A model generated the notes under the pieces. That model did not search any database and was not told the DNA's origin. It worked only from the letters and a program-made list of their open reading frames with translations. From positions 1-64,000 of the forward strand of contig NZ_WSZK01000034.1 of assembly GCF_009791395.1 (NCBI RefSeq): a DNA stretch of 64,000 bases. The letters are read 5' to 3'. This document shows, in pieces, positions 35,564 to 43,636 of the stretch (positions within the stretch are counted from its first letter, which is position 1; each line of letters starts with the position of its first letter). Source of the stretch: Halomarina oriensis. GTDB lineage: Archaea; Halobacteriota; Halobacteria; Halobacteriales; Haloarculaceae. The translations under genes and the position numbers were made by a program.

Positions 35564-36013
35564 TCACTCCCCCCTGACGAACGTCACCGGGCAGGGCGCG
35601 TTCAGGATGACCTCCTGTGCGGTCGACCCGAAGACCGCCTTGCCGGTCGGCGAGCGTTTGCGGCCGCCGACGACGACGAGGTCCGCCTCGAACTCCTCGG
35701 CCAACCGCACGATGGTCTCGCCCTCCTGCCCGACCGCACCGTGGTAGGTGAACTCGATGCCGGCGTCGGTCATCGCGTCGCCCAACTCGCGGATGGTGAC
35801 GTAGCGTTTCGCCACCACGTCGGGCGTCACCTCGGCGTCACGGTCGAAGTCGAGCGCCTGTCGTGTCTCCCGGTAGCCCTCCTTCGAGAAGACGTGGGCG
35901 AGTTTCACCGTCGCGCCCGCCGGCCCCGCGATGTCCGCCGCCGTCCGTGCCAGTGCGTCGATTCGGTCCTCGTCGGTCTCCCCGACCGCCACGAGGACGG
36001 TGTCAAGACTCAT
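35564..36013 (-). CDS. Universal stress protein UspA family, single domain
   Basis: 149-residue UspA-fold protein. It starts MSLDTVLVAVGETDEDR and ends with the nucleotide loop VVGGRKRSPTGKAVFGSTAQEVI, which keeps the G-2x-G-9x-GS pattern with small changes, so ATP binding is possible. A strong TATA lies 25-35 bp before the ATG and a GAGTA-type element lies directly upstream, shared with ppc, gdh and the gapN-like gene. It is the only stress protein here that appears tied to the sugar regulon. It lies just past the 3-prime end of ppc on the same strand. Confidence 0.9.
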   Translation of the reverse strand: MSLDTVLVAVGETDEDRIDALARTAADIAGPAGATVKLAHVFSKEGYRETRQALDFDRDAEVTPDVVAKRYVTIRELGDAMTDAGIEFTYHGAVGQEGETIVRLAEEFEADLVVVGGRKRSPTGKAVFGSTAQEVILNAPCPVTFVRGE

Positions 36014-36036
36014 ACTCGGCCCTATTCGACGCCGGT

Positions 36037-36071
36037 ACTTAATAAAACGGAATGTAATTCGGACCCGAGTA
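36037..36071 (-). promoter_or_regulatory. uspA promoter: TATA plus TAAT-N8-GAGTA site
   Basis: The reverse-strand TATA is GTTTTATTAAGT (about 36037-36048). Upstream of it, in plus-strand reading, TAAT-N8-GAGTA followed by AAAT spans 36055-36071. The half-site layout and distance to TATA match the gapN-like promoter at 7.4 kb. Confidence 0.5.
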
Positions 36072-36085
36072 AATTTTTCTCCAGG

Positions 36086-38794
36086 TCAGCCGGTGTTCTT
36101 CATCCCGGCGGCGATACCCTTGACCGTCAGGCGGAGTGTCCGGTCTTCGAGGTCCGTGCGGTGGGTTCGGTCGAGGAGTTGCATCTGGAGGTAGTTCAGT
36201 GGGTCGACGTACGGGTTCCGTCGCTGGAGGTTCTCGACCAGCCAATCGCGGCTGATGAGGCGCTCCTCTTCGGTGACGTCGAGGACGAGGTCGCGGGCAC
36301 GCTCGTACTCGTCGGTGATACGAGCGAACACGGTGGTTCGGAGGTCGTCGTCGGCCAGTTCGGCGTAGCCCGAGGCGATTTCGAGGTCCGTACGGGCGAG
36401 CGAGAGCGCCGCGTTGTCGAGCATCGTCCCGAAGAAGGGCCACTCGCGGTACATCTCCCGGAGCGTCTCGACGTCGCCGCCGTCGTCGAGGTACGCCTCC
36501 AGCCCCGCGGCCAGCGAGTACCAGCCGGGGATGATACACCGGGCCTGCGTCCAGGAGAACACCCACGGGATGGCTCGCAGGTCCTCGACGGTCCGCTCGC
36601 CCGAGCGTGAGGCGGGCCGTGACCCGAGGTTGAGGTTCTCGATGACGGTGATGGGGGTGGCCTGCTCGAAGAACGCGACGAACCCGTCGGTCTCCAGCAG
36701 GTCACGGTAGGCCCGTCTGGCGGCGGGTGCGGCCGTCTCCATCGCCTCGCGCCACTCGTTTTTGACGCGCACCCGGTCGCCGTCGAGCGCCCGGTGGCGT
36801 GCTCGAATCTGCGCGTTGAGCATCTGTTCGAGGTTCCGCTGGGCGATACGCGGGTTGGCGTACTTCTCGGCGATGGCCTCGCCCTGTTCGGTGAACTTCA
36901 CCTGCCCGGTGACGGTGTCGGCGGGGAGCGCCAGTAGCGCGTCGTTCATCGGGCCGCCGCCACGCGAGATGGACCCGCCGCGGCCGTGGAACAGACGCAG
37001 GTTCACGTCGTAGTCGTCGCAGATGGCGGCCAGTCGCTTCTGGTTTCGATGCAGCGACCACTGGGCGGCGAGGTAGCCGTTCTCCTTGTTCGAGTCGGAG
37101 TAGCCGAGCATGATCTCCTGCGTGCCGTTGCGGGCGGCGACGGCCGCGGCGTACGCCTCGTTCTCGAACAGCGTCCCCATGATACGCCGGGCCCCGGAGA
37201 GGGCGTACTCGGTTTCGAGGAGGGGGACGACGTCCAGTCCGCAGTAGCCCGGCAGTTCGACCACGTCGGCCTGGTCGGCGAGGAACAGCACTTCGAGGAC
37301 GTGACTCGGCTCCTCGCACATCGAGATGCAGTAGGTGTCGATGGCGTCGACGCCGAACTCCCCCTGCCACTCGGCGGTCCGCTCGAACAGTTCGAGCACC
37401 TTCTCGGCCGTCTCCGAGCAGTCCGTCCGGTCGTGCACGTCGACGAGCGGTTCGTCCTGCATGATGGCCTCGGTCAGCAGGTCGACGCGCTCGTCCTCGT
37501 CCATCGCGGCGTAGTCGACGCCCTCTCGCTCCAGCGTCTCGGTGACCGCCTGCGTGTGGTTCTGCTGGTGGTCGCGCAGGTCGAGACTCGCCAGCGAGAA
37601 CCCGAACGTCGACACCTGCCGACGCAACGGGTCGACGTGCGCCTCGGCGACCGACCCCGCACCGTTCGCACGGAGGTCGGCCGCGAGCGCGTCGAGGTCA
37701 CGGGAGAGCGCGCCCTCACCCTCGTAGCCACCCGGCCGCACGCTGTCGACGCGCACGAGGCGTTCGCGCATCAGCTTCAGCAGTTGGCGGTACGGTTCGT
37801 CCGGGTAGCGTGACTCGGCCTCCTCGGCGACGTTCGGGAGCGCGCCCGCGTGTTCGGCGAGACAGTGAGCGACGTCGTCGCCCACCTCGATACGGGTCGC
37901 GTCCTGACTGACGACGCCCGAGAGGCGTTTCAGCTCCTGGCGATAACGCGAGAGGACGACCGCACGCTGGCGCGTCAGCGTCTCTTCGGTCACGTCCGGG
38001 GTGACGTAGGGGTTGCCGTCCCGGTCGCTACCGGCCCACGAGCGGAACTCGAACAGTTTCGGCACCTCGACTCCGGGATACGCCTCGCCGAGTTCCGACT
38101 CCAGTTCGTCGTACACCTCGCCGACCACGTCGAACAGCGTGTTCTCCAGATACCACTGGACGTTGAGCGCCTCGTCGGTCACCTCCGGACGGCGTTTGCG
38201 GACCTGTTGGGTCTGCCAGAGACTCGTCACCTCGGCTTCCAGCGCCCGGTCGATGCGCTCGCGTTCGTCGTCGGTCAGTCGGCGTTCGTCGAGCGTCTCG
38301 ATGTGCCCGGCGATGGAGCGGAGTTTCGCCTTCACCGTCTTCCGTCGCGCTTCCGTCGGGTGGGCGGTGAACGTCGGTTCGATGAGCACGTCGTCGAGGA
38401 CGCGCTGGACGAGTTCCGGGTCGGCCTCGGCGTCGACCAGCGTGTCCACCGCCGCCGCGACGCTGTCGGCGAGCGTCCCCGACTGCGTCCCTCGGCGGAC
38501 CGCCCGGACCCGTTCGCGCTCCTCGGCGAGGTTCACCAGTTCGAAGTACGACGTGAACGCCCGTGTGACCTCTCCCTGCCGCGAGGCCGAGAGGTCGGCG
38601 AGCGCGGCGTCGAGCGCCTGTCGGGTCTCGGCGTCGCCCCGACGGTAGTCGATGGCGGCCCCGCGGACCTCTTCGACCGTCTCGAACGCACCCTCGGTGG
38701 ACAGGTCCGCCAGGACGTCACCCAACAGCGCGCCGAGTTCCCGTACGTCCTGGTCGACCCTCCTGTCATGCAGTCCCGTGTCACTCATACACAC
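36086..38794 (-). CDS. ppc: Phosphoenolpyruvate carboxylase
   Basis: 902-residue bacterial-type PEPC that carboxylates PEP to oxaloacetate and so refills the citric acid cycle. Catalytic His145 lies in FTAHPTEARR, the PEP-binding glycine loop is HGRGGSISRGGGP (about residue 600), and the C-terminal catalytic loops and the ending GIAAGMKNTG are intact. The first ATG (38794) and an in-frame ATG two codons later (38788) are both at leaderless distance from the TATA box. Haloarchaea often have this enzyme rather than the short archaeal PEPC. Its promoter carries the best match to the TrmB motif in the window, and a TrmB-family gene lies just upstream. Confidence 0.96.
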   Translation of the reverse strand: MCMSDTGLHDRRVDQDVRELGALLGDVLADLSTEGAFETVEEVRGAAIDYRRGDAETRQALDAALADLSASRQGEVTRAFTSYFELVNLAEERERVRAVRRGTQSGTLADSVAAAVDTLVDAEADPELVQRVLDDVLIEPTFTAHPTEARRKTVKAKLRSIAGHIETLDERRLTDDERERIDRALEAEVTSLWQTQQVRKRRPEVTDEALNVQWYLENTLFDVVGEVYDELESELGEAYPGVEVPKLFEFRSWAGSDRDGNPYVTPDVTEETLTRQRAVVLSRYRQELKRLSGVVSQDATRIEVGDDVAHCLAEHAGALPNVAEEAESRYPDEPYRQLLKLMRERLVRVDSVRPGGYEGEGALSRDLDALAADLRANGAGSVAEAHVDPLRRQVSTFGFSLASLDLRDHQQNHTQAVTETLEREGVDYAAMDEDERVDLLTEAIMQDEPLVDVHDRTDCSETAEKVLELFERTAEWQGEFGVDAIDTYCISMCEEPSHVLEVLFLADQADVVELPGYCGLDVVPLLETEYALSGARRIMGTLFENEAYAAAVAARNGTQEIMLGYSDSNKENGYLAAQWSLHRNQKRLAAICDDYDVNLRLFHGRGGSISRGGGPMNDALLALPADTVTGQVKFTEQGEAIAEKYANPRIAQRNLEQMLNAQIRARHRALDGDRVRVKNEWREAMETAAPAARRAYRDLLETDGFVAFFEQATPITVIENLNLGSRPASRSGERTVEDLRAIPWVFSWTQARCIIPGWYSLAAGLEAYLDDGGDVETLREMYREWPFFGTMLDNAALSLARTDLEIASGYAELADDDLRTTVFARITDEYERARDLVLDVTEEERLISRDWLVENLQRRNPYVDPLNYLQMQLLDRTHRTDLEDRTLRLTVKGIAAGMKNTG

Positions 38795-38813
38795 TCCGGA
38801 ACGCGTGCCACTG

Positions 38814-38847
38814 TCTAAAAAAGACTACTACTCAGTTCCGAGTAAAT
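38814..38847 (-). promoter_or_regulatory. ppc promoter: TATA plus perfect TACT-N7-GAGTA element
   Basis: The reverse-strand TATA is CTTTTTTAGAC (38814-38824). Five bases upstream lies TACTCAGTTCCGAGTA (38829-38844), an exact match to the TACT-N7-GAGTA element reported for Halobacterium TrmB and followed by the same AAA(T/C) as in the other three sites. In Halobacterium a site upstream of TATA goes with activation. Confidence 0.7.
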
Positions 38848-38887
38848 TTTGCACCAACCGGAGGTCCGGGCGAGCCGTCGTCCGTGT

Positions 38888-40027
38888 TCAGTGTCCCCCG
38901 GGGGGTTCGGTGTCGGCCACGTCGACCGACGAGTCGTCGCCGGGGTCGGCGACTTCGAGCGTCACCTCGTCGGCCTCGACGTCCTCGACGAACGCGCCGC
39001 GCCCGCCGACGGTGTACCGACCGGTCTCCGTCTCGACGACGAGCGAACTCTCGACGGGGAAGGTGTTGTTCACCGGGACGACCATCCCCTGTCGAACCTC
39101 GACGAGTCGCCCGCGCAGTTCCGTGGCCGCCGGTTCCTCGGTGCGGTCGGACGGGTCGTCGGCGTCGAGCGCGCGCCCGCGTACCGTAGCGACGATGGGG
39201 GTCTCCTCTCGCAGGTGGAGCGTCGCCTGCAGGACCGCCTGCCGGAAGTCGCGGTAGGTGTCGGGAAGCGGCCGTCGGGGGGCGACGGCGACCTGCTCGG
39301 CGTTCGGCCAGTAGTTCCCGAAGAACGACCCGACCATCACGGGGGCGAGCTGTTCCTGTGTGAACGTGATGGCCTGCTCCCCGCTGTTCGAGCGCGTCAC
39401 CATCGCCTGTGGCGCGATGACGCTCCGGGTCCGGTCGGCGGTGACCATCGTCGGCATCGCCTCGTACCAGACGCGGACGACACTCCCGAGACCGGCCAGT
39501 TCCTCGTCCAGTCCGGTCGCGCCGGGGTCGACGCTGGTCACTACGAGCAGGACGAGGAGGCCACGCTCGACGGCGTCACGGAGCGACGACTCGACCTCCG
39601 AGAGTTGACTGTAGGGGACCGAGAGGATGACCTCCTCGCTGGCCTCGTCGATGAGCGCCGCGATGCGCTTGCGGACCGTCACCCGTGATTTGACGACTTC
39701 GAACTCGTCGGCCGACTGCGGGGCCGTCGTGTACCGGTCTTCGAGCGCGGGGCGCATCCGCTCGACCTCCCCGGAGAGCGTCTCGATGACCTCCTCGGGC
39801 GGGTTGGCACGAATCGTCGTCGGTACGACGTGGTCGTTGACGGTGACGAACCCACGGGATTCGAGGTTCTCACTGATGCTGTAGACGTAGCGCTTCGAGA
39901 CGCCCGCGTCGTCCGCGACCGTACTGGCCGTCGCCTCCCCGTGTTCCAGCAAGACGAGATAGGTGTCGATCTCCTTCTTCGAGAAACCGAACTGCTCCAG
40001 CAGGCCGGCGAGCGCCGAGTCGTCCAT
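38888..40027 (-). CDS. TrmB-family regulator, candidate global sugar regulator
   Basis: 379-residue protein. The N-terminal winged helix (QFGFSKKEIDTYLVLLEHGE, then DAGVSKRYVYSISENLESRGFV) is of TrmB type. The central phospholipase-D-like sugar-sensing domain (about 110-265) contains ITFTQEQLAPVMVGSFFGNYWPNAE. The C-terminal beta domain includes LVEVRQGMVVPVNNTFP and VGGRGAFVEDVEADEV. The VPTTIRANPPEEVI linker and overall layout recall the glucose-responsive TrmB of Halobacterium (VNG1451C), so it may be the orthologous global regulator. That cannot be proven without an alignment. It sits between ppc and the divergent glucoamylase and has its own TATA at 40053-40064. Confidence 0.87.
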   Translation of the reverse strand: MDDSALAGLLEQFGFSKKEIDTYLVLLEHGEATASTVADDAGVSKRYVYSISENLESRGFVTVNDHVVPTTIRANPPEEVIETLSGEVERMRPALEDRYTTAPQSADEFEVVKSRVTVRKRIAALIDEASEEVILSVPYSQLSEVESSLRDAVERGLLVLLVVTSVDPGATGLDEELAGLGSVVRVWYEAMPTMVTADRTRSVIAPQAMVTRSNSGEQAITFTQEQLAPVMVGSFFGNYWPNAEQVAVAPRRPLPDTYRDFRQAVLQATLHLREETPIVATVRGRALDADDPSDRTEEPAATELRGRLVEVRQGMVVPVNNTFPVESSLVVETETGRYTVGGRGAFVEDVEADEVTLEVADPGDDSSVDVADTEPPGGH

Positions 40028-40052
40028 CGTGTGGTGCGAATCGGCGAGCGCC

Positions 40053-40064
40053 CCACTTAACTAC
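40053..40064 (-). promoter_or_regulatory. TATA element of the TrmB-family gene
   Basis: The reverse-strand GGTAGTTAAGTG is centred about 31 bp before the ATG at 40027, the spacing expected for a leaderless transcript. Confidence 0.45.
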
Positions 40065-40219
40065 CCGTGTCACCCGTCCGAGTCGGGCCGCCCGCACCTC
40101 CCGCCCACTATCGGCCACCCGTTCCGACGGCGACCGACGCCACCTCGCCGCACACGATATGAATTTGTGAACGACGATTACACCAAACACTCTTGGGGAG
40201 TGGTTCCCTCCGCACTGTC

Positions 40220-42280
40220 ATGCAACTCCGCGACGCCCTCGACGACGTGAAACGGGTCGAGGGGACCGACGCCCGGTTTCCGGGCGAGCGCCGCACGACG
40301 ACGGGTCTCTTCTCCGGTCTCACGCCCGACGAGGACGCGCGAGCAGCCGACGCGCGACTCGTCTACGTCGACCGCGACGGGACGACGACGGACTTCAGCT
40401 ACCCACTGACGGGGCTGACGGGCGTCTCACGGGCACGGCTCGGTCTCAGAATCGACGGCGAGAGCGTCTGGTTCGACGGCTGTGAGACGACCGACCAGAC
40501 CTACCACGAGGACACCGCCCTCGTCGTCACCGACCACCGGATCCCCGACGGCGACGTGACGGCCACGCAGTACGACCTCACCGTCGGTGCGGCCCACCTC
40601 ACGCACGTCACCGTCGACGCGCCGGCCGACGCGAGCGTCGAACTGGTCGGCTTCTACGGCTTCTCGCCCGACGGTCGGGACACGCAGGTCGCTCAGCTTC
40701 GTCACGAGCGCTCGGTCGAACTGTTCCACGCCGCCGAACACGACTACCTGACGAGCGCGACGGGCTTCTCCTCTGTCACGGGACAGGTGCCACCGAGTTT
40801 CGCGGAACTGCTCGCCGACGACCCCGTCGAACGACCTCGTGGCGTCGACGCGGGCCGCTACGAGGAGGAGACACTGAGCGGCGACGTGCTCTGTACTGCC
40901 CCCGTCGAGGCCGGGGCGGCGACACTCGCCACGCTCCTGACCGACGCCGACCAGGTGGGCCGAGAGACGGCACTGACGCGACTCGATACGCTCGCCGAGG
41001 AGTTCACCGAGGCCACGGCGCTCGAACGGGCCGCTCACGAGCAGGTGACGCGGAGCGCTCCCGGCCCGTGTCCGGACGCAGCGGCCGCCGACCTGCGCGT
41101 CCTCAGCGCCCTCTCCGCGGGGACTGGTCTCCGAATCGCCGGTCCGGACTTCGACCCCTACTACGCCCACTCCGGGGGCTACGGCTACACGTGGTTCCGC
41201 GACGACGCCGAAATCGCCCTGTTCTGCCTGGAGGCCGACCAGCGGTTCGACCTGGACCTGGGCGCGTGGCACGCCCGGAGCGCGGCCGCGTACCGGACCG
41301 CCCAGCGGGCCGACGGCTCGTTGCCACACCGCGTCTGGCCACGTGACGGCCGACTCGCGCCGGGGTGGGCGAACGGTCGCCTCGAAGCCGGGGACGGCAC
41401 GGACTACCAGGCCGATCAGACCGCGAGCGTCGTCACCTTCCTCGCGCGGGCGCTCGACGCCGGCGTCGTCGACCCGGCGACGGTCGAGGGGACGCTCGAC
41501 AGCGCCCTCGCCAGTCTCGACGAGACGCTCGCGGCCGACGGACTCCCGAAATCCTGTCAGAACGCCTGGGAGGACGCGACGGGTCGGTTCGCACACACCG
41601 CGGCGACGTTCCTCGAAGCGTACTCGGCGGCCGGGGCGCTCGACGGCCGTCCCGTTGCCGAGGAGCGAGCGGAGCAGGTCTACGACGCCGTCGACGACCT
41701 CTGGGTGGGAGAGCGGAGCGCGTACGCCTACCGGCTCACCGGTGACGGCGAGCGCGACGACCGTATCGACTCCGCGTCGCTCGCCCTCGTCGCCGCCCAC
41801 CGGGAGTACGACCGGGTCCACGGCGTCGACGACGAGCGACTGGACCGACTCGTCGCACACGTCGGGACGGTCCTCGACGTCCTCCACCGCGACCCGGACG
41901 AGAGCGCCGTCGAGGGACTGGTGCGCTACGAGGGCGACCCGTGGCGACAGGACGGACAGGACGCGCCGAAGGTCTGGACCGTCTCGACGGCGTGGGGGGC
42001 GAACGCCGCGGCCCACCTCGCGGCCCTCCTCACCGACCACGACGACCCGCGAGCCGAGACGGTCGCCGTTCGGGCGCGCGACCTGCTGGCACTCGTGTTG
42101 CCGGACGGGCCGCTCTCGACGAGCGGGGGCTACCTGCCCGAACAGTTCTTCGACGACGGGACGCCCGACAGCGCGACGCCGCTGGGGTGGCCCCACGCGC
42201 TGCGACTGGCGACGGTCGCACTGCTCGACGAACGAGGGCTGCTGGCGGCCGACCCGACGGTCGCCACGCTCGACGACTGA
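40220..42280 (+). CDS. Glucoamylase, glycoside hydrolase family 15
   Basis: 686-residue enzyme that removes glucose from non-reducing ends of maltodextrins. The N-terminal beta-sandwich (about 1-270) is followed by an (alpha/alpha)6 barrel. GYGYTWFRDDAEIAL and WARDG-like HRVWPRDGRL belong to the GH15 core. The probable acid is Glu451 (QNAWEDATG) and the base Glu641 (GYLPEQFF). No signal peptide is visible, so it works inside the cell on imported maltodextrin. The ATG at 40220 gives MQLRDALDDV; nine extra codons upstream are unlikely. It is divergent from TrmB and convergent with the ABC ATPase gene; its promoter region holds CACTC-N5-GAGTG (40188-40202). Confidence 0.9.
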   Translation: MQLRDALDDVKRVEGTDARFPGERRTTTGLFSGLTPDEDARAADARLVYVDRDGTTTDFSYPLTGLTGVSRARLGLRIDGESVWFDGCETTDQTYHEDTALVVTDHRIPDGDVTATQYDLTVGAAHLTHVTVDAPADASVELVGFYGFSPDGRDTQVAQLRHERSVELFHAAEHDYLTSATGFSSVTGQVPPSFAELLADDPVERPRGVDAGRYEEETLSGDVLCTAPVEAGAATLATLLTDADQVGRETALTRLDTLAEEFTEATALERAAHEQVTRSAPGPCPDAAAADLRVLSALSAGTGLRIAGPDFDPYYAHSGGYGYTWFRDDAEIALFCLEADQRFDLDLGAWHARSAAAYRTAQRADGSLPHRVWPRDGRLAPGWANGRLEAGDGTDYQADQTASVVTFLARALDAGVVDPATVEGTLDSALASLDETLAADGLPKSCQNAWEDATGRFAHTAATFLEAYSAAGALDGRPVAEERAEQVYDAVDDLWVGERSAYAYRLTGDGERDDRIDSASLALVAAHREYDRVHGVDDERLDRLVAHVGTVLDVLHRDPDESAVEGLVRYEGDPWRQDGQDAPKVWTVSTAWGANAAAHLAALLTDHDDPRAETVAVRARDLLALVLPDGPLSTSGGYLPEQFFDDGTPDSATPLGWPHALRLATVALLDERGLLAADPTVATLDD

Positions 42281-42343
42281 GGAGGACGCGAGGAGAACGG
42301 CCGGGGTGGGACGGGAGCGAGAGTGGGGGCCGACGGGTCCGAC

Positions 42344-43471
42344 TCAGGCTTCGATCGGTTCTCGCTGTCTGGTCTCGAGGAGCGACTCGCCCGTCTCGGC
42401 GTCGAAGAGGTGGATGGCCGACGACGGGACGTCGACGAGCACCTCCTCGCCCGGTTCCGGTTCGACCGCGGCGTCGACACGCGCGATGAAGTCGTCGCCG
42501 ATGTCGAGGTGGAGATAGTTGTCCGCACCGACCGGTTCGACCACCTCGACCGTCGCCGGAATCGCACCGCTCGTACCGGCGTCGACGACGGTGACCGACT
42601 CGGGCCGGATGCCGACGGTCACCTCGTCATGGCCCTGCAACGCGTCGAGCAGGCGCTGGTCGGTGACGTCGTACTCGAAGGTTCCGGCCTCGTCGACGAG
42701 AGTCGTCCGACCGGCGTCGGTGAAGACACCGACCGCCAGGAAGTTCATGCTCGGCGAGCCAACGAACCCGCCGACGAAGCGGTTGCGCGGGTTGCGGTAG
42801 ACCGACTTCGGGGCACCGCTCTGCTGGAGTTCGCCGTCGTTGAGGATGACGATGCGGTCGCCCATCGTCATCGCCTCCTCCTGGTCGTGGGTGACGTAGA
42901 CGGCGGTGATGTCGAGTTCGTTCTGGAGGCGCTGAATCTCGGTCCGCATCGTCGTCCGCAGTTTCGCGTCGAGGTTGCTGAGCGGTTCGTCGAAGAGGAA
43001 CACGTCCGGTTCGCGGACGATGGCGCGGCCGAGCGCGACACGCTGTTTCTGCCCGCCCGAGAGCTCCGCGGGCTGCTGGTCGAGTAACTCCTCGATGTCC
43101 ATCATCTCGGCGGTCTCGCGGACGCGCCGGCGGCGTTCGTCCTTCGAGAGGTCCGTCGACATCCGGAGGCCGAACGCCATGTTCTGTTCGACGGTCTTGT
43201 GCGGGTAGAGCGCGTAGTTCTGGAACACCATCGCGACGTCGCGGTCGCGTGCGTGGACGTCGGTGACGTCCTCGTCACCGATGGAGATGCGACCGGCGGT
43301 GGGCCGTTCGAGTCCCGCGACCATCCGGAGCGTCGTCGACTTCCCACAACCGGAGGGACCGACGACGGTGACGAACTCGCCGTCGGCGACCTCCAGCGAC
43401 AGGTCGTCGACGGCGACGATCTGACCGCCGTCGAACTCCTTTCTGAGTGATTCGAGCGTGAGCGTCGCCAT
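42344..43471 (-). CDS. Sugar ABC transporter ATP-binding protein (MalK/UgpC type)
   Basis: 375-residue CUT1 ATPase. Walker A is GPSGCGKSTT, the signature LSGGQKQRVALGRA, Walker B DVFLFDEPLSNLD and the H-loop YVTHDQEEAMTM; the C-terminal TOBE/OB domains are complete. It is transcribed away from the binding-protein and permease genes that it must energise, sharing the 165 bp divergent promoter region with them. A palindrome between its TATA and its ATG suggests repression. Given the flanking glucoamylase and alpha-amylase, maltose or maltodextrin is the likely cargo. Confidence 0.93.
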   Translation of the reverse strand: MATLTLESLRKEFDGGQIVAVDDLSLEVADGEFVTVVGPSGCGKSTTLRMVAGLERPTAGRISIGDEDVTDVHARDRDVAMVFQNYALYPHKTVEQNMAFGLRMSTDLSKDERRRRVRETAEMMDIEELLDQQPAELSGGQKQRVALGRAIVREPDVFLFDEPLSNLDAKLRTTMRTEIQRLQNELDITAVYVTHDQEEAMTMGDRIVILNDGELQQSGAPKSVYRNPRNRFVGGFVGSPSMNFLAVGVFTDAGRTTLVDEAGTFEYDVTDQRLLDALQGHDEVTVGIRPESVTVVDAGTSGAIPATVEVVEPVGADNYLHLDIGDDFIARVDAAVEPEPGEEVLVDVPSSAIHLFDAETGESLLETRQREPIEA

Positions 43472-43477
43472 CGATAC

Positions 43478-43505
43478 TGTGAGTTACCCTCACACTGTTT
43501 AGTCC
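43478..43505 (-). promoter_or_regulatory. Promoter of the ABC ATPase gene with palindromic operator
   Basis: TGTGAG (43478-43483), 5 bp, CTCACA (43489-43494): a perfect inverted repeat 7 bp upstream of the ATG at 43471. The TATA (reverse-strand GGACTAAACAG) follows at about 43495-43505. An operator between TATA and start implies repression. Confidence 0.55.
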
Positions 43506-43597
43506 TTTCCCTCTCGTGGCAACGTGTGGTGTTATGTTACTTCGTTCGTTCAACAGCGACCGGCGGTCCGCCCTCGTCGGTCATGAACGACCCCAAG

Positions 43598-43633
43598 GTT
43601 TAATATGTGAACTACTTATTCAACACTTATTCA
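43598..43633 (+). promoter_or_regulatory. Promoter of the binding-protein operon with 9-bp direct repeats
   Basis: The likely TATA GGTTTAATAT is at 43598-43607. ACTTATTCA occurs at 43614-43622 and again at 43625-43633, an 11-bp period (about one helical turn), ending 3 bp before the ATG at 43637. The repeats could be a factor-binding site at the transcription start. Confidence 0.5.
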
Positions 43634-43636
43634 TCC

